From positions 1 through 41,413 of the forward strand of contig DAICZP010000088.1 of NCBI GenBank assembly GCA_027311065.1: DNA of 41,413 nucleotides, read 5' to 3'. The position numbers were made by a program, and so were the translations under genes. Each line of letters starts with the position of its first letter. The stretch's first letter is position 1. The stretch comes from Thiomonas sp. (GTDB lineage Bacteria; Pseudomonadota; Gammaproteobacteria; Burkholderiales; Burkholderiaceae_C). The notes beneath the pieces are model-generated. The model made no database searches, was not told where the DNA came from, and saw only the letters and a program-made list of their open reading frames with translations. Positions 32,869 through 41,413 of the stretch are shown here, piece by piece.

Positions 32869-33384
32869 TCAATGGCTCGTCGCACCGAGCGCGGGTGGCC
32901 ATCCCGCTGCAGGGGGCCCACCCCAGATGGCAGTGCGAATGGCGAACAAGGCAGTGCGCAAGTGCAGGAGCATTCCGTAGCTGAGCCGGATGTCGTCCGC
33001 ATAGCGTTGCTGCAGGGGCGGTGTCGTCGAGTGATAGGCCCCGATGGCCAGCCAGGTGTTGCCGAAGCGTGCCGTTGCTCGATGCAGAAGTCGCGCGGCG
33101 CCGAAGACGTTGGCGCACGGATCCATGGCCGTGTGCGGGTTCAGGTGCAAAAGGGGCAGATTCCGGCTGTTGATTTGCATCAGCCCGTAATCAGATGTCC
33201 CATCTGAGTTCCGATGAACTTTCCAGGTGGAAAAGCGCGATTCACGCCAAGCGATCGCCCGCAAGATGTCGGCATTGACGGCGTACGCTTGCGCCGCCTG
33301 TGCGAAGCAGTAAGGGTCCGCGGCAGGTTGAAAGGGATCGGGCTGCGCCAGTTGCAGCGCCAGGGCAATGATGCCGGGCAGCAT
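32869..33384 (-). CDS. Lytic transglycosylase (SLT domain, IagB/PilT-like)
   Basis: A 171-residue exported peptidoglycan-cleaving enzyme. The short hydrophobic N-terminus (MLPGIIALALQLAQP) probably serves as a signal. The SLT fold is clear: YCFAQAAQAYAVNADILRAIAWRESRFSTWKVHRNSDGTSDYGLMQINSR, with the catalytic Glu in AWRESRF and the GLMQIN motif, then CANVFGAARLLHR and IGAYHS. This form (cysteine before the first helix, HRN.DG) is typical of IagB/VirB1-type enzymes that open the wall for secretion or pilus machines, none of which is present here. The region after the fold (GPPAAGWPPALGATSH) is low-complexity. ATG 33384 is preferred to the one at 33441 because of the signal sequence. Confidence 0.88.
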   Translation of the reverse strand: MLPGIIALALQLAQPDPFQPAADPYCFAQAAQAYAVNADILRAIAWRESRFSTWKVHRNSDGTSDYGLMQINSRNLPLLHLNPHTAMDPCANVFGAARLLHRATARFGNTWLAIGAYHSTTPPLQQRYADDIRLSYGMLLHLRTALFAIRTAIWGGPPAAGWPPALGATSH

Positions 33385-33559
33385 GGAGTCGACGTGAAGA
33401 GCAAGTTCAGAAGATAGCAGTCTTGGACAACACCCGGGCATTGACGCGCGCGGCGAGCTCGACAGCGCTGGCGTTTGCGCCAGATCATGGTGGTGAAGAC
33501 CTGCCCGCGTCTACCATTGCCACTTTGCGCGTGAGCGCGCCTTGTCGAGGCGACCCCCG

Positions 33560-34096
33560 ATGGCGATGGATTCCACGACGAACCCGATGATGCGATCGGC
33601 TCCCAAGCCCTGGTGGAAAGAGCCTTGGCCCTGGATCGTGATCGGCCTGCCCGGAAGCATGGTCGTCATCGGTTTTGCATTGCTCGGCATTGCGATCAGG
33701 AATGGCGACGATGTCGTCAATCCGCATCCTTACGAGCGTGGCCTGGCGGTCGGCGGCGTCATCTTGAAGGCGCGCGAAGCGCGGGCCATGCACCTGCAAG
33801 GCAACCTCCGCGACGAGGATGGCGTGCTGACCTTGCGTGTGGTTCCGGCCGTCCAGGATGCAACCGTCAGCCTGCATCTGGAGCACCCTTTCCGCGCCAG
33901 CCTGGATGTCGACGCAACCATGCGGCGCATTGGGCCCGGCACGTACGAGGCCAAGGTGCCGCTGCAGGCCGTTCAGTACTCCGCACAGGTGCAGACCGCG
34001 AACTGGAGCATGTCCGGTCGCTGGCAGCCTGGCAGTACGGGTTTGCTGCAGCCGGGTGAAAGCCAGCCCACGGGGGTTGCGCCGCTGGATCAGTGA
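33560..34096 (+). CDS. FixH family protein (isolated)
   Basis: A 178-residue protein with one N-terminal membrane helix (WPWIVIGLPGSMVVIGFALLGIAI) preceded by KPWWKEPWPW, and a periplasmic beta-rich domain (HPYERGLAVGG, ATVSLHLEHPFRASLDVD, VQYSAQVQTANWSMSGRWQPG). This is the FixH layout; FixH-like proteins accompany cbb3-type cytochrome oxidases and copper handling. No oxidase or ccoGIS genes lie in the window. The ATG at 33560 has GAGG 10 bases upstream; ATG 33566 is almost equally possible. Confidence 0.75.
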   Translation: MAMDSTTNPMMRSAPKPWWKEPWPWIVIGLPGSMVVIGFALLGIAIRNGDDVVNPHPYERGLAVGGVILKAREARAMHLQGNLRDEDGVLTLRVVPAVQDATVSLHLEHPFRASLDVDATMRRIGPGTYEAKVPLQAVQYSAQVQTANWSMSGRWQPGSTGLLQPGESQPTGVAPLDQ

Positions 34097-34117
34097 CGCA
34101 GCGGCGCCGATCCCGGT

Positions 34118-34504
34118 TCAGCGCAACAGTCCGAGCAGCGCCGCAATGTCGTTCCCGCACGACGCCACGGCATCGTGCTCCACCGCACGATACAGGCGCA
34201 GCAGATCCTTGCCGACTTCGGTCAGTTCACTCCCGCCGCCGTGCCGGCCTCCGGTTGCCGAGACAACCGCCGGCTCGCGCAGGCAGGCATTGAGCTCGTC
34301 GATCAGAAGCCACGCGCGTCGATAGGACATATCGAGTCGCTTGGCCGCGGCGTTGATTGAACCCGCCTCTGCCAGCGCCTCCAGCAGCGCGATCTTGCCC
34401 GGACCGATTGCGATCTTGTTTCCCAGCATGATGCGCATGCGAAGCCTGATACCGCGCTCGGTGGGGGGGAATGCTGCTGGGGTCGGAATCTGCGCTGCAG
34501 TCAT
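34118..34504 (-). CDS. ModE N-terminal-like winged-helix DNA-binding protein
   Basis: A 128-residue protein consisting of one winged helix of the ModE/LysR kind: IGPGKIALLEALAEAGSINAAAKRLDMSYRRAWLLIDELNACLREP is the helix-turn-helix part, then SATGGRHGGGSELTEVGKDLLRLYRAVE is the wing and dimer helix. The molybdate-binding (TOBE) domains of full ModE are missing, as in many short relatives. It probably regulates transcription; the ligand is unknown and no mod genes are near. ATG 34504 gives the longest sensible protein; ATG 34438 (MRIMLGNK) is closer to the domain. It is divergent from recC, 123 bases apart. Confidence 0.82.
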   Translation of the reverse strand: MTAAQIPTPAAFPPTERGIRLRMRIMLGNKIAIGPGKIALLEALAEAGSINAAAKRLDMSYRRAWLLIDELNACLREPAVVSATGGRHGGGSELTEVGKDLLRLYRAVEHDAVASCGNDIAALLGLLR

Positions 34505-34627
34505 GCGAAGTGGTGCGGAGCAATGGTCAACGGTTGGCAGTATGACAGCACTTGTTCGAACCGCACCGCGAGGATGGCGTCTTGCCGCGCCAGCATCGTC
34601 GAAGTGAGGCGGTCCGTTTAAGATGCC

Positions 34628-37600
34628 ATGATTCGAACCCGACGAAGTGATGTGAACGCCGGTTGCACCTCGACCTCCGACTCTTTCCGCGCCTTGCCAG
34701 CCTCCATTCCATCGGGGCTGGTCGTGTTGCACGGAAACCGCCTGGAGCTGTTGTGCGAGGCGGTCCTGCAGTGCTTCGACCGATGGCCGCTGGCGCCGCT
34801 GGAAGACGACGTCGTGCTCGTGCAGAGCAACGGTGCGGGCGAGTGGTTCAAGGCCACCCAGGCAGGAGCGCGCGGGATCTGCGCTGGCACGCGTGTCGAG
34901 TTGCCGGGGCGCTTCGCCTGGCGGCTCTATGCCGCGGTGCTGGGGCGGGGGGCGTTGCCTTCGTTGTCGCCGCTTGACAAGGGACCTGCCACCTGGCGCT
35001 TGCTTCGGCTGTTGCCAGCGTTGATGACGCAGCCAGTGTTCGCGCCGCTGGCGGCTTTTGTCAGTCAGGACGGTGGCGACCGGCTTTACCAGCTGGCCTG
35101 CCGCCTGGCCGACATGTTCGACCAGTACCAGATCCACCGCTCCGACTGGCTGGAATTGTGGGCCAACGGTGTCGATGCCATCGATGACGCCAAGGGCGTG
35201 CGCCGGCCGCTTCCGGCTGGCCAGGAATGGCAGAGCGCGTTGTGGCGGGCACTGCTCGGCGAGCTTGACGCAGGGTCGATGCAGTCGGTCCGGATCAGGG
35301 TCCATCGCGCCGTCCTGGCGCGCTTGCGCGCGGGCGGGCCGTTCGCGGCCCCGCTGCCCCGGCGTGTCACATTGTTTGGTGCCTCCGCGTTGCCAGCGTC
35401 GACTCTTGCGCTGCTGGTCGAACTCGGGCGCCATGCGCAGGTGATCGTCGCCGTGCCCAATCCCTGCCGCTACCACTGGGCCGACATTATCGACGGACGC
35501 GAACTCCTGCGCGACGCGCGCAGGCGTCATGCGTTGCGGGCAGAACGTGACCTTGCCGTGGTACCGCTGGCGTCCATGCATGTCCATGCACATCCCCTGC
35601 TTGCAGCGTGGGGGCGGCAAGGGCGGGACTTCATGCGGCAGCTCGACGCGTTCGACGAGGGTGATGCGGCGCAGCAGCGCTTCGGGCTCCCCCGCATCGA
35701 CCTTTTCGATGGAGATGGTGATGACGAGGGTGGCGGTGCGCCCCTGAGCCTGCTCGCGCAGGTGCAGGGCGCGGTGCGTGACCTGCGTCCGCTGCAAGAG
35801 CACACGCGTGCCGAGGTCGCGGAGGACGACCGCTCCATCGTGTTCCAGATTGCCCACGGACCGCAGCGAGAAGTCGAAATCCTCCATGATCAACTCCTCG
35901 AATTGCTGGCGCAGCCCCCCGGAACAGGGCGCGCGGCGCTGCGGCCGCGTGATATCGTGGTGATGGTTCCTGACATCGACGCTTTTGCACCACATGTGCG
36001 CGCGGTGTTCGGCCAATACAGCAGAGGGGACGCACGCCACATTCCCTACGATGTCGTCGACCTCGGCGGGCGCGCCGCCGTTCCGTTGCTGGCCGCCGTT
36101 GAATGGCTGCTGGGGATCGACCGTCACCGAGTCGGCGCCAGCGAGGTTCGCGACTTGCTCGACGTTCCTGCCGTGGCGGCGCGTTTCGGTCTGGATGAGG
36201 CCGATCGTCCACGCCTGGCACGGTGGATTCAGGAGTCGGGGGTTCGCTGGGGCTTGAACGCGGCGCAGCGCGCATCGCTGGGCCTGGGTGCCTGCGGGGA
36301 TGCGAACACCTGGGAAGCCGGCATGCGGCGCATGTTGCTCGGCTATGCAAGCCGTGTGCCGTGGGCGGGGATCGACCCATTCGACGAGATCGGTGGCCTC
36401 GACGCCGCACTGGTGGGCGTGCTCGCCGCTGTGCTCGACCGCCTGGAGCACTGGCGGGTGCAAGTTGCGCAGCCCGCGTCCCCGGATGCGTGGGCGCAGC
36501 GCGCACGTTGCTTGCTGCAGGACTGGATCGTGCCGACCGACACGCGTGAGCGCGAGGCGATGGTCGCCCTCGACACCGCCCTGGTCACATGGCTCGGCGC
36601 TTGCGAGTGCGCCGGCTTCGAGGCACCGGTTGCGCTGTCCGTATTTCGTGAGGCGTGGCTCGAGGGGCTTGGCGCCATGGGCGCAAGTGCCCGATTTCTC
36701 GCCGGCGGCGTGACCTTTTGCAGCCTTTTGCCGTTGCGAGCCGTGCCCTTCGAGGTCGTCTGCCTGCTTGGCATGAATGAGGGCGACTATCCGCGCAACG
36801 CGCCGCGCAGTGACCTCGATCTGATGGCCCAGCCAGGCATGGCGCGTCCGGGCGACCGCGCGCGCCGCGACGACGATCGCTACCTCATGCTCGAAGCCGT
36901 GCTGTCGGCGCGCCGCGCGCTGTCGGTGAGCTGGAGCGGGCGCAGCGCGCGCGACAACAGTGTGCTCCCGCCTTCGGTGCTGGTGGCGCAATTGCGCGAT
37001 TATCTGGCTGCAGGTTGGAGCGGTGCCGGCGCGTTTGGCCAGCCTGACGCGGGAGAAGTGTTGCTGCGTCAGCGCACCGTCCACCACCCGATGCAGCCGT
37101 TCAGTCGTCGATACTTCGATGGCACCGGTTTGCGCACGTATGCCCGCGAATGGCGCGCGGCCCATGCTGGCCCCGGTTTGGTCGCGAGCGCGTCGCTGCC
37201 CTTTGATGCAACGGGCCGGTTGCTCGACGTGCAGCGCCTCGCCGGATTCCTGCGCAACCCGGTGCGTGCGTTTTTTCGCGACCGTCTCGGCGTCACGTTC
37301 GACGCAGACACGCCAGGCGAGGACGACGAACCATTCGCCGTCGACGGGCTGACGCACGCGAGCATCCTGCGCTCCCTGATCGGTGAATTGGCGCAGGCCG
37401 AGGATCCGGGCGCCGACGTGCAGCAACGTCTGCGGCGTTTGCGCAGGAGCGGCCAGCTGCCGCTTGGAGGGCCGGGTCGGCGCGCATTGGCACGGTTCGA
37501 GGAGCAAGTGCGGATGATGTTGGATGCGTGGGGCTCACGCGTCGCCAACCTGGGACCCCCAGGGGAGCGCGTGCCGCTGCGGCTGGAGTTCGGTGAAGTG

Positions 37601-38161
37601 CTGTTTGAGGATTGGCTGGGCGGCCTGCGTGGTGACCCCGCGATATGGATCGATCTGCGCGCATCGGCGATGCTGAGCGCCGGCAAGCACCGTCAAGCGC
37701 CACCGCTGGCGCGTGCGGACAAGCTGATCGAGGATTGGGTGCGCATGCTCGCTGCCCGCAGCTGCGGGCACGACTTTGTTGTCTGCGTGGTTGGTATCGA
37801 TGGCGTCGTAGAGCTGCCGGGTATTGCGCCGGACGACGCGCGCGCGCGTCTGGATGCAGTCATCGAGGCATGGCGCGCGGGCATGGAGCGGCCGCTGCCT
37901 TGGTCGGCCCGCACCGCCATTGCCGCGGTCGAGAACGGCAATCCCGCGCGATGCTTTGATGGGGGGAGCGCGGCGTCGTTCTGGGATGCGCAGGATCCCT
38001 ACCTGTCCCGCATCTACCCGGACTTCGCGGCGCTCACCGCCGACGGCACATTCGAACACCACGCCCAGCGCTTGTTCGGGCCGTTGTGCGCGTGGGCGCG
38101 GAACGACGCGCGGGTGATGCGCCATGCGGCACCGCGCCCGGTCGAGGACGTCGATGATTGA
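34628..38161 (+). CDS. recC: RecBCD enzyme subunit RecC
   Basis: The 1177-residue protein matches RecC, the Chi-recognising, helicase-like but catalytically dead subunit of the RecBCD helicase-nuclease. Family landmarks: LVVLHGNRLELLCEAVLQ, VLVQSNGAGEWFKATQA, the late helicase-like VTFCSLLPLRAVPFEVVCLLGMNEGDYPR, DDDRYLMLEAVLSARRALSVSWSGRSARDN, and HHPMQPFSRRYFDG. Length is close to E. coli RecC (1122). The first ~28 residues are extra or may mark a later true start. The stop overlaps the recB start by 8 bases, so the two subunits are translationally coupled. recD, expected after recB, lies beyond the window. Confidence 0.93.
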   Translation: MIRTRRSDVNAGCTSTSDSFRALPASIPSGLVVLHGNRLELLCEAVLQCFDRWPLAPLEDDVVLVQSNGAGEWFKATQAGARGICAGTRVELPGRFAWRLYAAVLGRGALPSLSPLDKGPATWRLLRLLPALMTQPVFAPLAAFVSQDGGDRLYQLACRLADMFDQYQIHRSDWLELWANGVDAIDDAKGVRRPLPAGQEWQSALWRALLGELDAGSMQSVRIRVHRAVLARLRAGGPFAAPLPRRVTLFGASALPASTLALLVELGRHAQVIVAVPNPCRYHWADIIDGRELLRDARRRHALRAERDLAVVPLASMHVHAHPLLAAWGRQGRDFMRQLDAFDEGDAAQQRFGLPRIDLFDGDGDDEGGGAPLSLLAQVQGAVRDLRPLQEHTRAEVAEDDRSIVFQIAHGPQREVEILHDQLLELLAQPPGTGRAALRPRDIVVMVPDIDAFAPHVRAVFGQYSRGDARHIPYDVVDLGGRAAVPLLAAVEWLLGIDRHRVGASEVRDLLDVPAVAARFGLDEADRPRLARWIQESGVRWGLNAAQRASLGLGACGDANTWEAGMRRMLLGYASRVPWAGIDPFDEIGGLDAALVGVLAAVLDRLEHWRVQVAQPASPDAWAQRARCLLQDWIVPTDTREREAMVALDTALVTWLGACECAGFEAPVALSVFREAWLEGLGAMGASARFLAGGVTFCSLLPLRAVPFEVVCLLGMNEGDYPRNAPRSDLDLMAQPGMARPGDRARRDDDRYLMLEAVLSARRALSVSWSGRSARDNSVLPPSVLVAQLRDYLAAGWSGAGAFGQPDAGEVLLRQRTVHHPMQPFSRRYFDGTGLRTYAREWRAAHAGPGLVASASLPFDATGRLLDVQRLAGFLRNPVRAFFRDRLGVTFDADTPGEDDEPFAVDGLTHASILRSLIGELAQAEDPGADVQQRLRRLRRSGQLPLGGPGRRALARFEEQVRMMLDAWGSRVANLGPPGERVPLRLEFGEVLFEDWLGGLRGDPAIWIDLRASAMLSAGKHRQAPPLARADKLIEDWVRMLAARSCGHDFVVCVVGIDGVVELPGIAPDDARARLDAVIEAWRAGMERPLPWSARTAIAAVENGNPARCFDGGSAASFWDAQDPYLSRIYPDFAALTADGTFEHHAQRLFGPLCAWARNDARVMRHAAPRPVEDVDD

Positions 38162-41100
38162 GTCCCTGGATCCCTTGCGACTCCCCCTGCGGGGAAGCCG
38201 GCTGATCGAGGCCAGTGCCGGCACGGGCAAGACCTGGACCATCGCCACCCTGGTGGTGCGACTGGTGCTTGGGCACGGCGGTGCCGATGCCGCTTTCGGT
38301 GAGCCGCTGGATCCCGGAAAAATCCTCGTCGTCACCTTCACCCGGGCGGCGACGAAGGAATTGTCTGATCGCATTCGGGCGCGCCTGGCGCACGCCGCGG
38401 CGTGCATGCGTGGTGAACGTGCCCCAGAGCCTGACGACACGTTTCTGGCGGGCCTGCTCGTCGATTACGCACCGGGGATGGCGCGCGAGGATGCCGCTTG
38501 GAAGCTGGCGGCGGCGGCTGATGCCATGGATTGCGCCGCCGTGCTGACCATCGATGCCTGGTGCCAGCGAACCCTGCGCGAGCACGCGCTCGCCAGCACC
38601 GCCGCCTTTGATGAGACGGTGCTGGCTGATCCCGGAGCCTTGCAGCGCCAGGCTGCGCTCGACGTCTGGCGGCGCGATGTCTACACGCTTGAAGGGGACG
38701 CGCTCGACGGGGTGCTCGGCACATGGGCCGACGCCGACGCGTTCGCGCATGCGGCGCATGCCTGGCGCGATGATGGCGCCCTGGATGGCGACCGCGACGC
38801 ACCGGCGCTCGGCGCGCTCTGGAATGACGCGGTGGCGCGGCGCCGCGACGCCCTGGTGCCCCTGAAGCGTGCATGCGCCGCGTACCTGCCGGCATTGCAC
38901 ACCTGGCTGGCCGCGACGGTCGCGGACAAAGGCGGGCCGATCGACCGCCGGAAACTCAACGCTTCCAAGGTCGACGGCTGGTTCGCGCGACTGCACGCAT
39001 GGACCCTCGACGCCGCCGCCGTGGACCCGAAGCTGACCGGCACGGCGTGGGATCGGTTGTCGCGCGCGGGCCTGCACGCAGTGCTTCGCGAAGGCGCCAG
39101 CATCGACGTGCCGGCCGGTTTCGATGCGTTGCAGTCTTTGCGAAAGCGTCTCGCCTCCTTGCCTGACCCGCACCGTCTGCTGCGCCGCGGCGCGCGTGCG
39201 CGCGTGGCCGCACGGGCCTTCGAGCTCAAGCAGGCCATGAGCAGCTACGGTTTCGTCGATCTGCAGCGGCGGTTGGCCGCGGCGTTGGCTGGACCAGGAG
39301 GCGCCGAACTGGCGGCGCGCTTGCGAGTGCAATTTCCGGTGGCGCTGATCGACGAATTTCAGGACACCTCGGCGTTGCAATACGCCCTGTTCGATCGTGT
39401 TTACGATTTTGCGCGCGCGGAGGCCGCTGGCGTCGCCGTACTGCTGATCGGCGATCCGAAGCAATCGATCTATGGCTTTCGTGGTGCCGATATCGAAGGC
39501 TATCTCCAGGCCAGGCGCGCCACGGATGGTCGGCACCATGCGCTCGATACGAATTTTCGTTCCACCAAGTGTTTGGTGGCGGCGGTCAATCGCCTGTTCG
39601 AGCATGCGGAGGGTGGTGAAGGCGCGGGCGCGTTCGGGTTTCGCAATGCGCAGGACAACCCGGTGGCGTTCGTACCGGTGGCGGCGCGCGGGAGGGCGGA
39701 GGCTTTTGTCGCCGATGACGGGATGCAGGCTGCGGTGCGCTTCGTGCATCTCGACGCTCTCGTGTCGGGCGCCGAGGCCGGGGAGAAAATGGCGGTGCTT
39801 GCGGCTGAATCCATCGTCGGGCTGCTCAACAATCCTGCATGCGGGTGGCGTCGGCCCGACGGCGTTTTCACCCGGCTTCAGCCCGCCGATTGCGCCGTGC
39901 TGGTGCGCAGCCGGTATCAGGCCGCGCGCATGCGCGCGGCGCTGCAAGTCCGTGGGGTTGCCTCGGTGTTCCTGTCCGACAGGGGCAATGTGCTGGCAAG
40001 CGTCGAGGCCGCTGACCTGCTTCGCCTGCTGCGCGCGGTGGCGCAGCCGCGCGACGTGCGCCTGGCGCGTGCTGCGTTGGCGACGACGACCTTGGGGCTG
40101 GACCTGGCGGAACTGGAGCAGATGGTGCGCGACGACGCCGCATTCGAGGCGCGCGCCGAGCTTCTTGCGGAACTGCATGGATTGTGGCAACGCCAGGGAG
40201 TGCTCCCGATGTTGCGCACGGCAATGCATCGGTTGGGGCTTCCCGGTCGCTGGCTGCGCGCGTCCGATGGCGAGCGACGCCTGACCAATGTGTTGCATCT
40301 CGCCGAGTTGCTGCAGCGTGCATCCGCTCGAACCGATGGTGAAGCGGCGCTCGTGCGCTGGCTGAGCGAGGCCATCAGCGATGCTGGCGATGGATCTGCA
40401 CCTGCCGAGGAGCAACTGCCGCGCCTGGAAAGCGAAGCCGATCTTGTCAAGATCGTCACCATTCACCAGTCGAAGGGGCTCGAATATCCGTTGGTGTGGA
40501 TCCCCTTTGCGTCTGAGGTTCCCGCCAGACGACGCGGGGACGACGAGGTCACGCGCGGCGACGAAGCTCCAGGCGAGCAGGTCGACGACGCCGACGACGC
40601 TGACGACGCCGAAGCATCGGCACCGGTGCTGGATCCCGAGGACGTCCGCCTGCTCTATGTGGCGCTCACGCGCGCGCGCCACGCGCTGTGGATTGGCGCG
40701 GCGGTGGTCGGCACGGGACGCGCACGGCGCAGCACGTTTGCGCGCAGCGCCCTGGGCGCCTTGCTGGGGCGAGGCGCGGACTGTCCCCCGGAACAGCTTG
40801 GTGCCTTGCTCAAGACGGTGTTCGCGCGGTTGCCGCAAGTCCGCGTGGAACTGGCCGGCGACGTACCCATCCCACCGTCGTATCTTGCAATGCGTGATGC
40901 CGAGCCCACGTTGCTTGACCCTGTTCCCTACACCGCAGCGTTCGAGCGCGACTGGCGGATTGGCAGTTTCACGGCACTCACCCGCGGCATCGAAGCGGGT
41001 GCAAGGCAGGCATCGCTGCAGCACTTCGAGGATATGCAGGACGCGGGCACGCAGGTGCCGCCAACCGCTGCAGCCAGGCACGCATTTCCCCGTGGCGCAT

Positions 41101-41413
41101 TCGTCGGTACGTTCCTGCACGAGCAGCTCGCCTGGATGGTGCGACAGGATCTCACTGCGCCTGCCCGCAGCGCGTTGCGAACGGCGCTGGCCCGACGCTG
41201 CGAACTGCAAGGCTGGGGGCACCGCGCCGGGCAGGTTGGTGAATGGTTCGACGAACTCTTCGACACAACGTTGCCGCCATTGGGCGCACCTTTGTGCGCC
41301 ATTGGCCCGCGGTCTGCGGAAATGGAGTTCTGGTTTCCAGTACGTGCCGGCGTGGTCGCGCAGCTCGGAGATGCATGCGCGCAGCATCTGCTTCCCGGGC
41401 GCGGGGGGGGGGG
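38154..41413 (+). CDS. recB: RecBCD enzyme subunit RecB (partial, cut by contig end)
   Basis: About 1086 residues are readable, starting ATG 38154 inside the recC stop region. UvrD/Rep-type helicase motifs are in order: Walker A in EASAGTGKTWTIATL, motif Ia VTFTRAATKEL, Walker B LIDEFQDTSALQYALF, motif III GDPKQSIYGFRGADI, motif IV TNFRS, motif V VTIHQSKGLEYPLVW and motif VI RLLYVALTRARHALW. The C-terminal nuclease domain has begun (RGAFVGTFLHEQLAWM), but the metal-binding Asp and the D-x-K motif would fall after the end. An acidic insertion (VDDADDADDAEA) from a 9-base repeat at 40584-40610 lies between motifs V and VI. The last codons (poly-Gly) come from the poly-G run and should not be trusted. 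Confidence 0.95.
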   Translation, partial: MIESLDPLRLPLRGSRLIEASAGTGKTWTIATLVVRLVLGHGGADAAFGEPLDPGKILVVTFTRAATKELSDRIRARLAHAAACMRGERAPEPDDTFLAGLLVDYAPGMAREDAAWKLAAAADAMDCAAVLTIDAWCQRTLREHALASTAAFDETVLADPGALQRQAALDVWRRDVYTLEGDALDGVLGTWADADAFAHAAHAWRDDGALDGDRDAPALGALWNDAVARRRDALVPLKRACAAYLPALHTWLAATVADKGGPIDRRKLNASKVDGWFARLHAWTLDAAAVDPKLTGTAWDRLSRAGLHAVLREGASIDVPAGFDALQSLRKRLASLPDPHRLLRRGARARVAARAFELKQAMSSYGFVDLQRRLAAALAGPGGAELAARLRVQFPVALIDEFQDTSALQYALFDRVYDFARAEAAGVAVLLIGDPKQSIYGFRGADIEGYLQARRATDGRHHALDTNFRSTKCLVAAVNRLFEHAEGGEGAGAFGFRNAQDNPVAFVPVAARGRAEAFVADDGMQAAVRFVHLDALVSGAEAGEKMAVLAAESIVGLLNNPACGWRRPDGVFTRLQPADCAVLVRSRYQAARMRAALQVRGVASVFLSDRGNVLASVEAADLLRLLRAVAQPRDVRLARAALATTTLGLDLAELEQMVRDDAAFEARAELLAELHGLWQRQGVLPMLRTAMHRLGLPGRWLRASDGERRLTNVLHLAELLQRASARTDGEAALVRWLSEAISDAGDGSAPAEEQLPRLESEADLVKIVTIHQSKGLEYPLVWIPFASEVPARRRGDDEVTRGDEAPGEQVDDADDADDAEASAPVLDPEDVRLLYVALTRARHALWIGAAVVGTGRARRSTFARSALGALLGRGADCPPEQLGALLKTVFARLPQVRVELAGDVPIPPSYLAMRDAEPTLLDPVPYTAAFERDWRIGSFTALTRGIEAGARQASLQHFEDMQDAGTQVPPTAAARHAFPRGAFVGTFLHEQLAWMVRQDLTAPARSALRTALARRCELQGWGHRAGQVGEWFDELFDTTLPPLGAPLCAIGPRSAEMEFWFPVRAGVVAQLGDACAQHLLPGRGGG
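41403..41413. other. Terminal poly-G run, likely sequencing artefact
   Basis: Eleven G in a row end the contig in the middle of recB. Such tails are typical of two-colour Illumina reads whose signal was lost. The recB translation should be considered reliable only to about 41400. Confidence 0.7.

Noticed and set aside
34118-37507. A minus-strand open frame of over 1100 codons antisense to recC
   Set aside because: Only its last ~128 codons look like a protein (the ModE-like gene). The rest is a low-complexity shadow of recC caused by high GC3.
40584-40610. Short tandem repeat as a possible CRISPR or minisatellite
   Set aside because: Only three 9-base units within a coding loop, with no spacers.
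38034-41387. A minus-strand open frame of over 1100 codons antisense to recB
   Set aside because: Composition is rich in Arg, Gly, His and Gln with no recognisable motif, while the plus strand carries all RecB helicase motifs.
41403-41413. Poly-G end as a biological feature (poly-glycine in RecB)
   Set aside because: It coincides with the contig end and fits a read-end artefact.

Overview
The window looks like a contig end-piece from an uncultured, high-GC proteobacterium, most likely a betaproteobacterium. The reasons are the yebC-purD pair, a glutamine-tRNA synthetase (GlnRS), a YheT hydrolase followed by a betaproteobacterial-type protein of unknown function, a DUF3079 protein, an isolated FixH-like protein and a recC-recB pair. 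This assignment rests on recognised protein families only; no database search was made. The first ~800 bases have clearly higher third-position GC than the rest and may derive from another genome. The last bases are a run of G that looks like a sequencing artefact.

Layout. 1-2103: a bactofilin-like fragment (minus), a DUF3311 protein and a large monocarboxylate/solute:sodium symporter (plus). 2197-4211: yebC-purD (minus). 4441-11287: a long plus-strand run of glnS, a 2-oxoglutarate/Fe(II) dioxygenase, an NAD-type isocitrate dehydrogenase, purU, an NTF2-like protein, yheT and a protein of unknown function. 11344-11925: a membrane-anchored cytochrome c5 (minus). 12153-12228: tRNA-Arg(CCG). 12342-14252: a short-chain dehydrogenase (plus) facing a transaldolase (minus). 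14420-25258: a small basic protein, a 2873-residue cyclic beta-1,2-glucan synthase, a histidine-kinase-like protein without its phosphoacceptor histidine, and a Crp/Fnr-type regulator, all plus. 25297-25869: a SYLF-domain lipid-binding protein (minus). 26039-28612: a membrane GGDEF-EAL protein with a periplasmic solute-binding sensor (plus), overlapping tail to tail with feoAB (minus, 28590-31309). feoAB has a readable promoter and a Fur-box-like site. 31482-34504: ketopantoate reductase, DUF3079, a lytic transglycosylase, a FixH-like protein and a ModE-like DNA-binding protein. 34628-41413: recC and most of recB, truncated by the contig end.

Functional themes are purine/one-carbon metabolism (purD, purU), 2-oxoglutarate supply and use (isocitrate dehydrogenase next to a 2-oxoglutarate dioxygenase), envelope glucan synthesis with regulators immediately downstream, ferrous-iron uptake under probable Fur control, and double-strand-break repair. 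No CRISPR array, insertion sequence, phage gene or rRNA was seen. No gene-free stretch exceeds 300 bases. The features most worth a second look are the pseudo-kinase behind the glucan synthase, the short-chain dehydrogenase with Tyr replaced by His, the compositional break inside the symporter gene, and the 15-bp palindrome between yebC and glnS.
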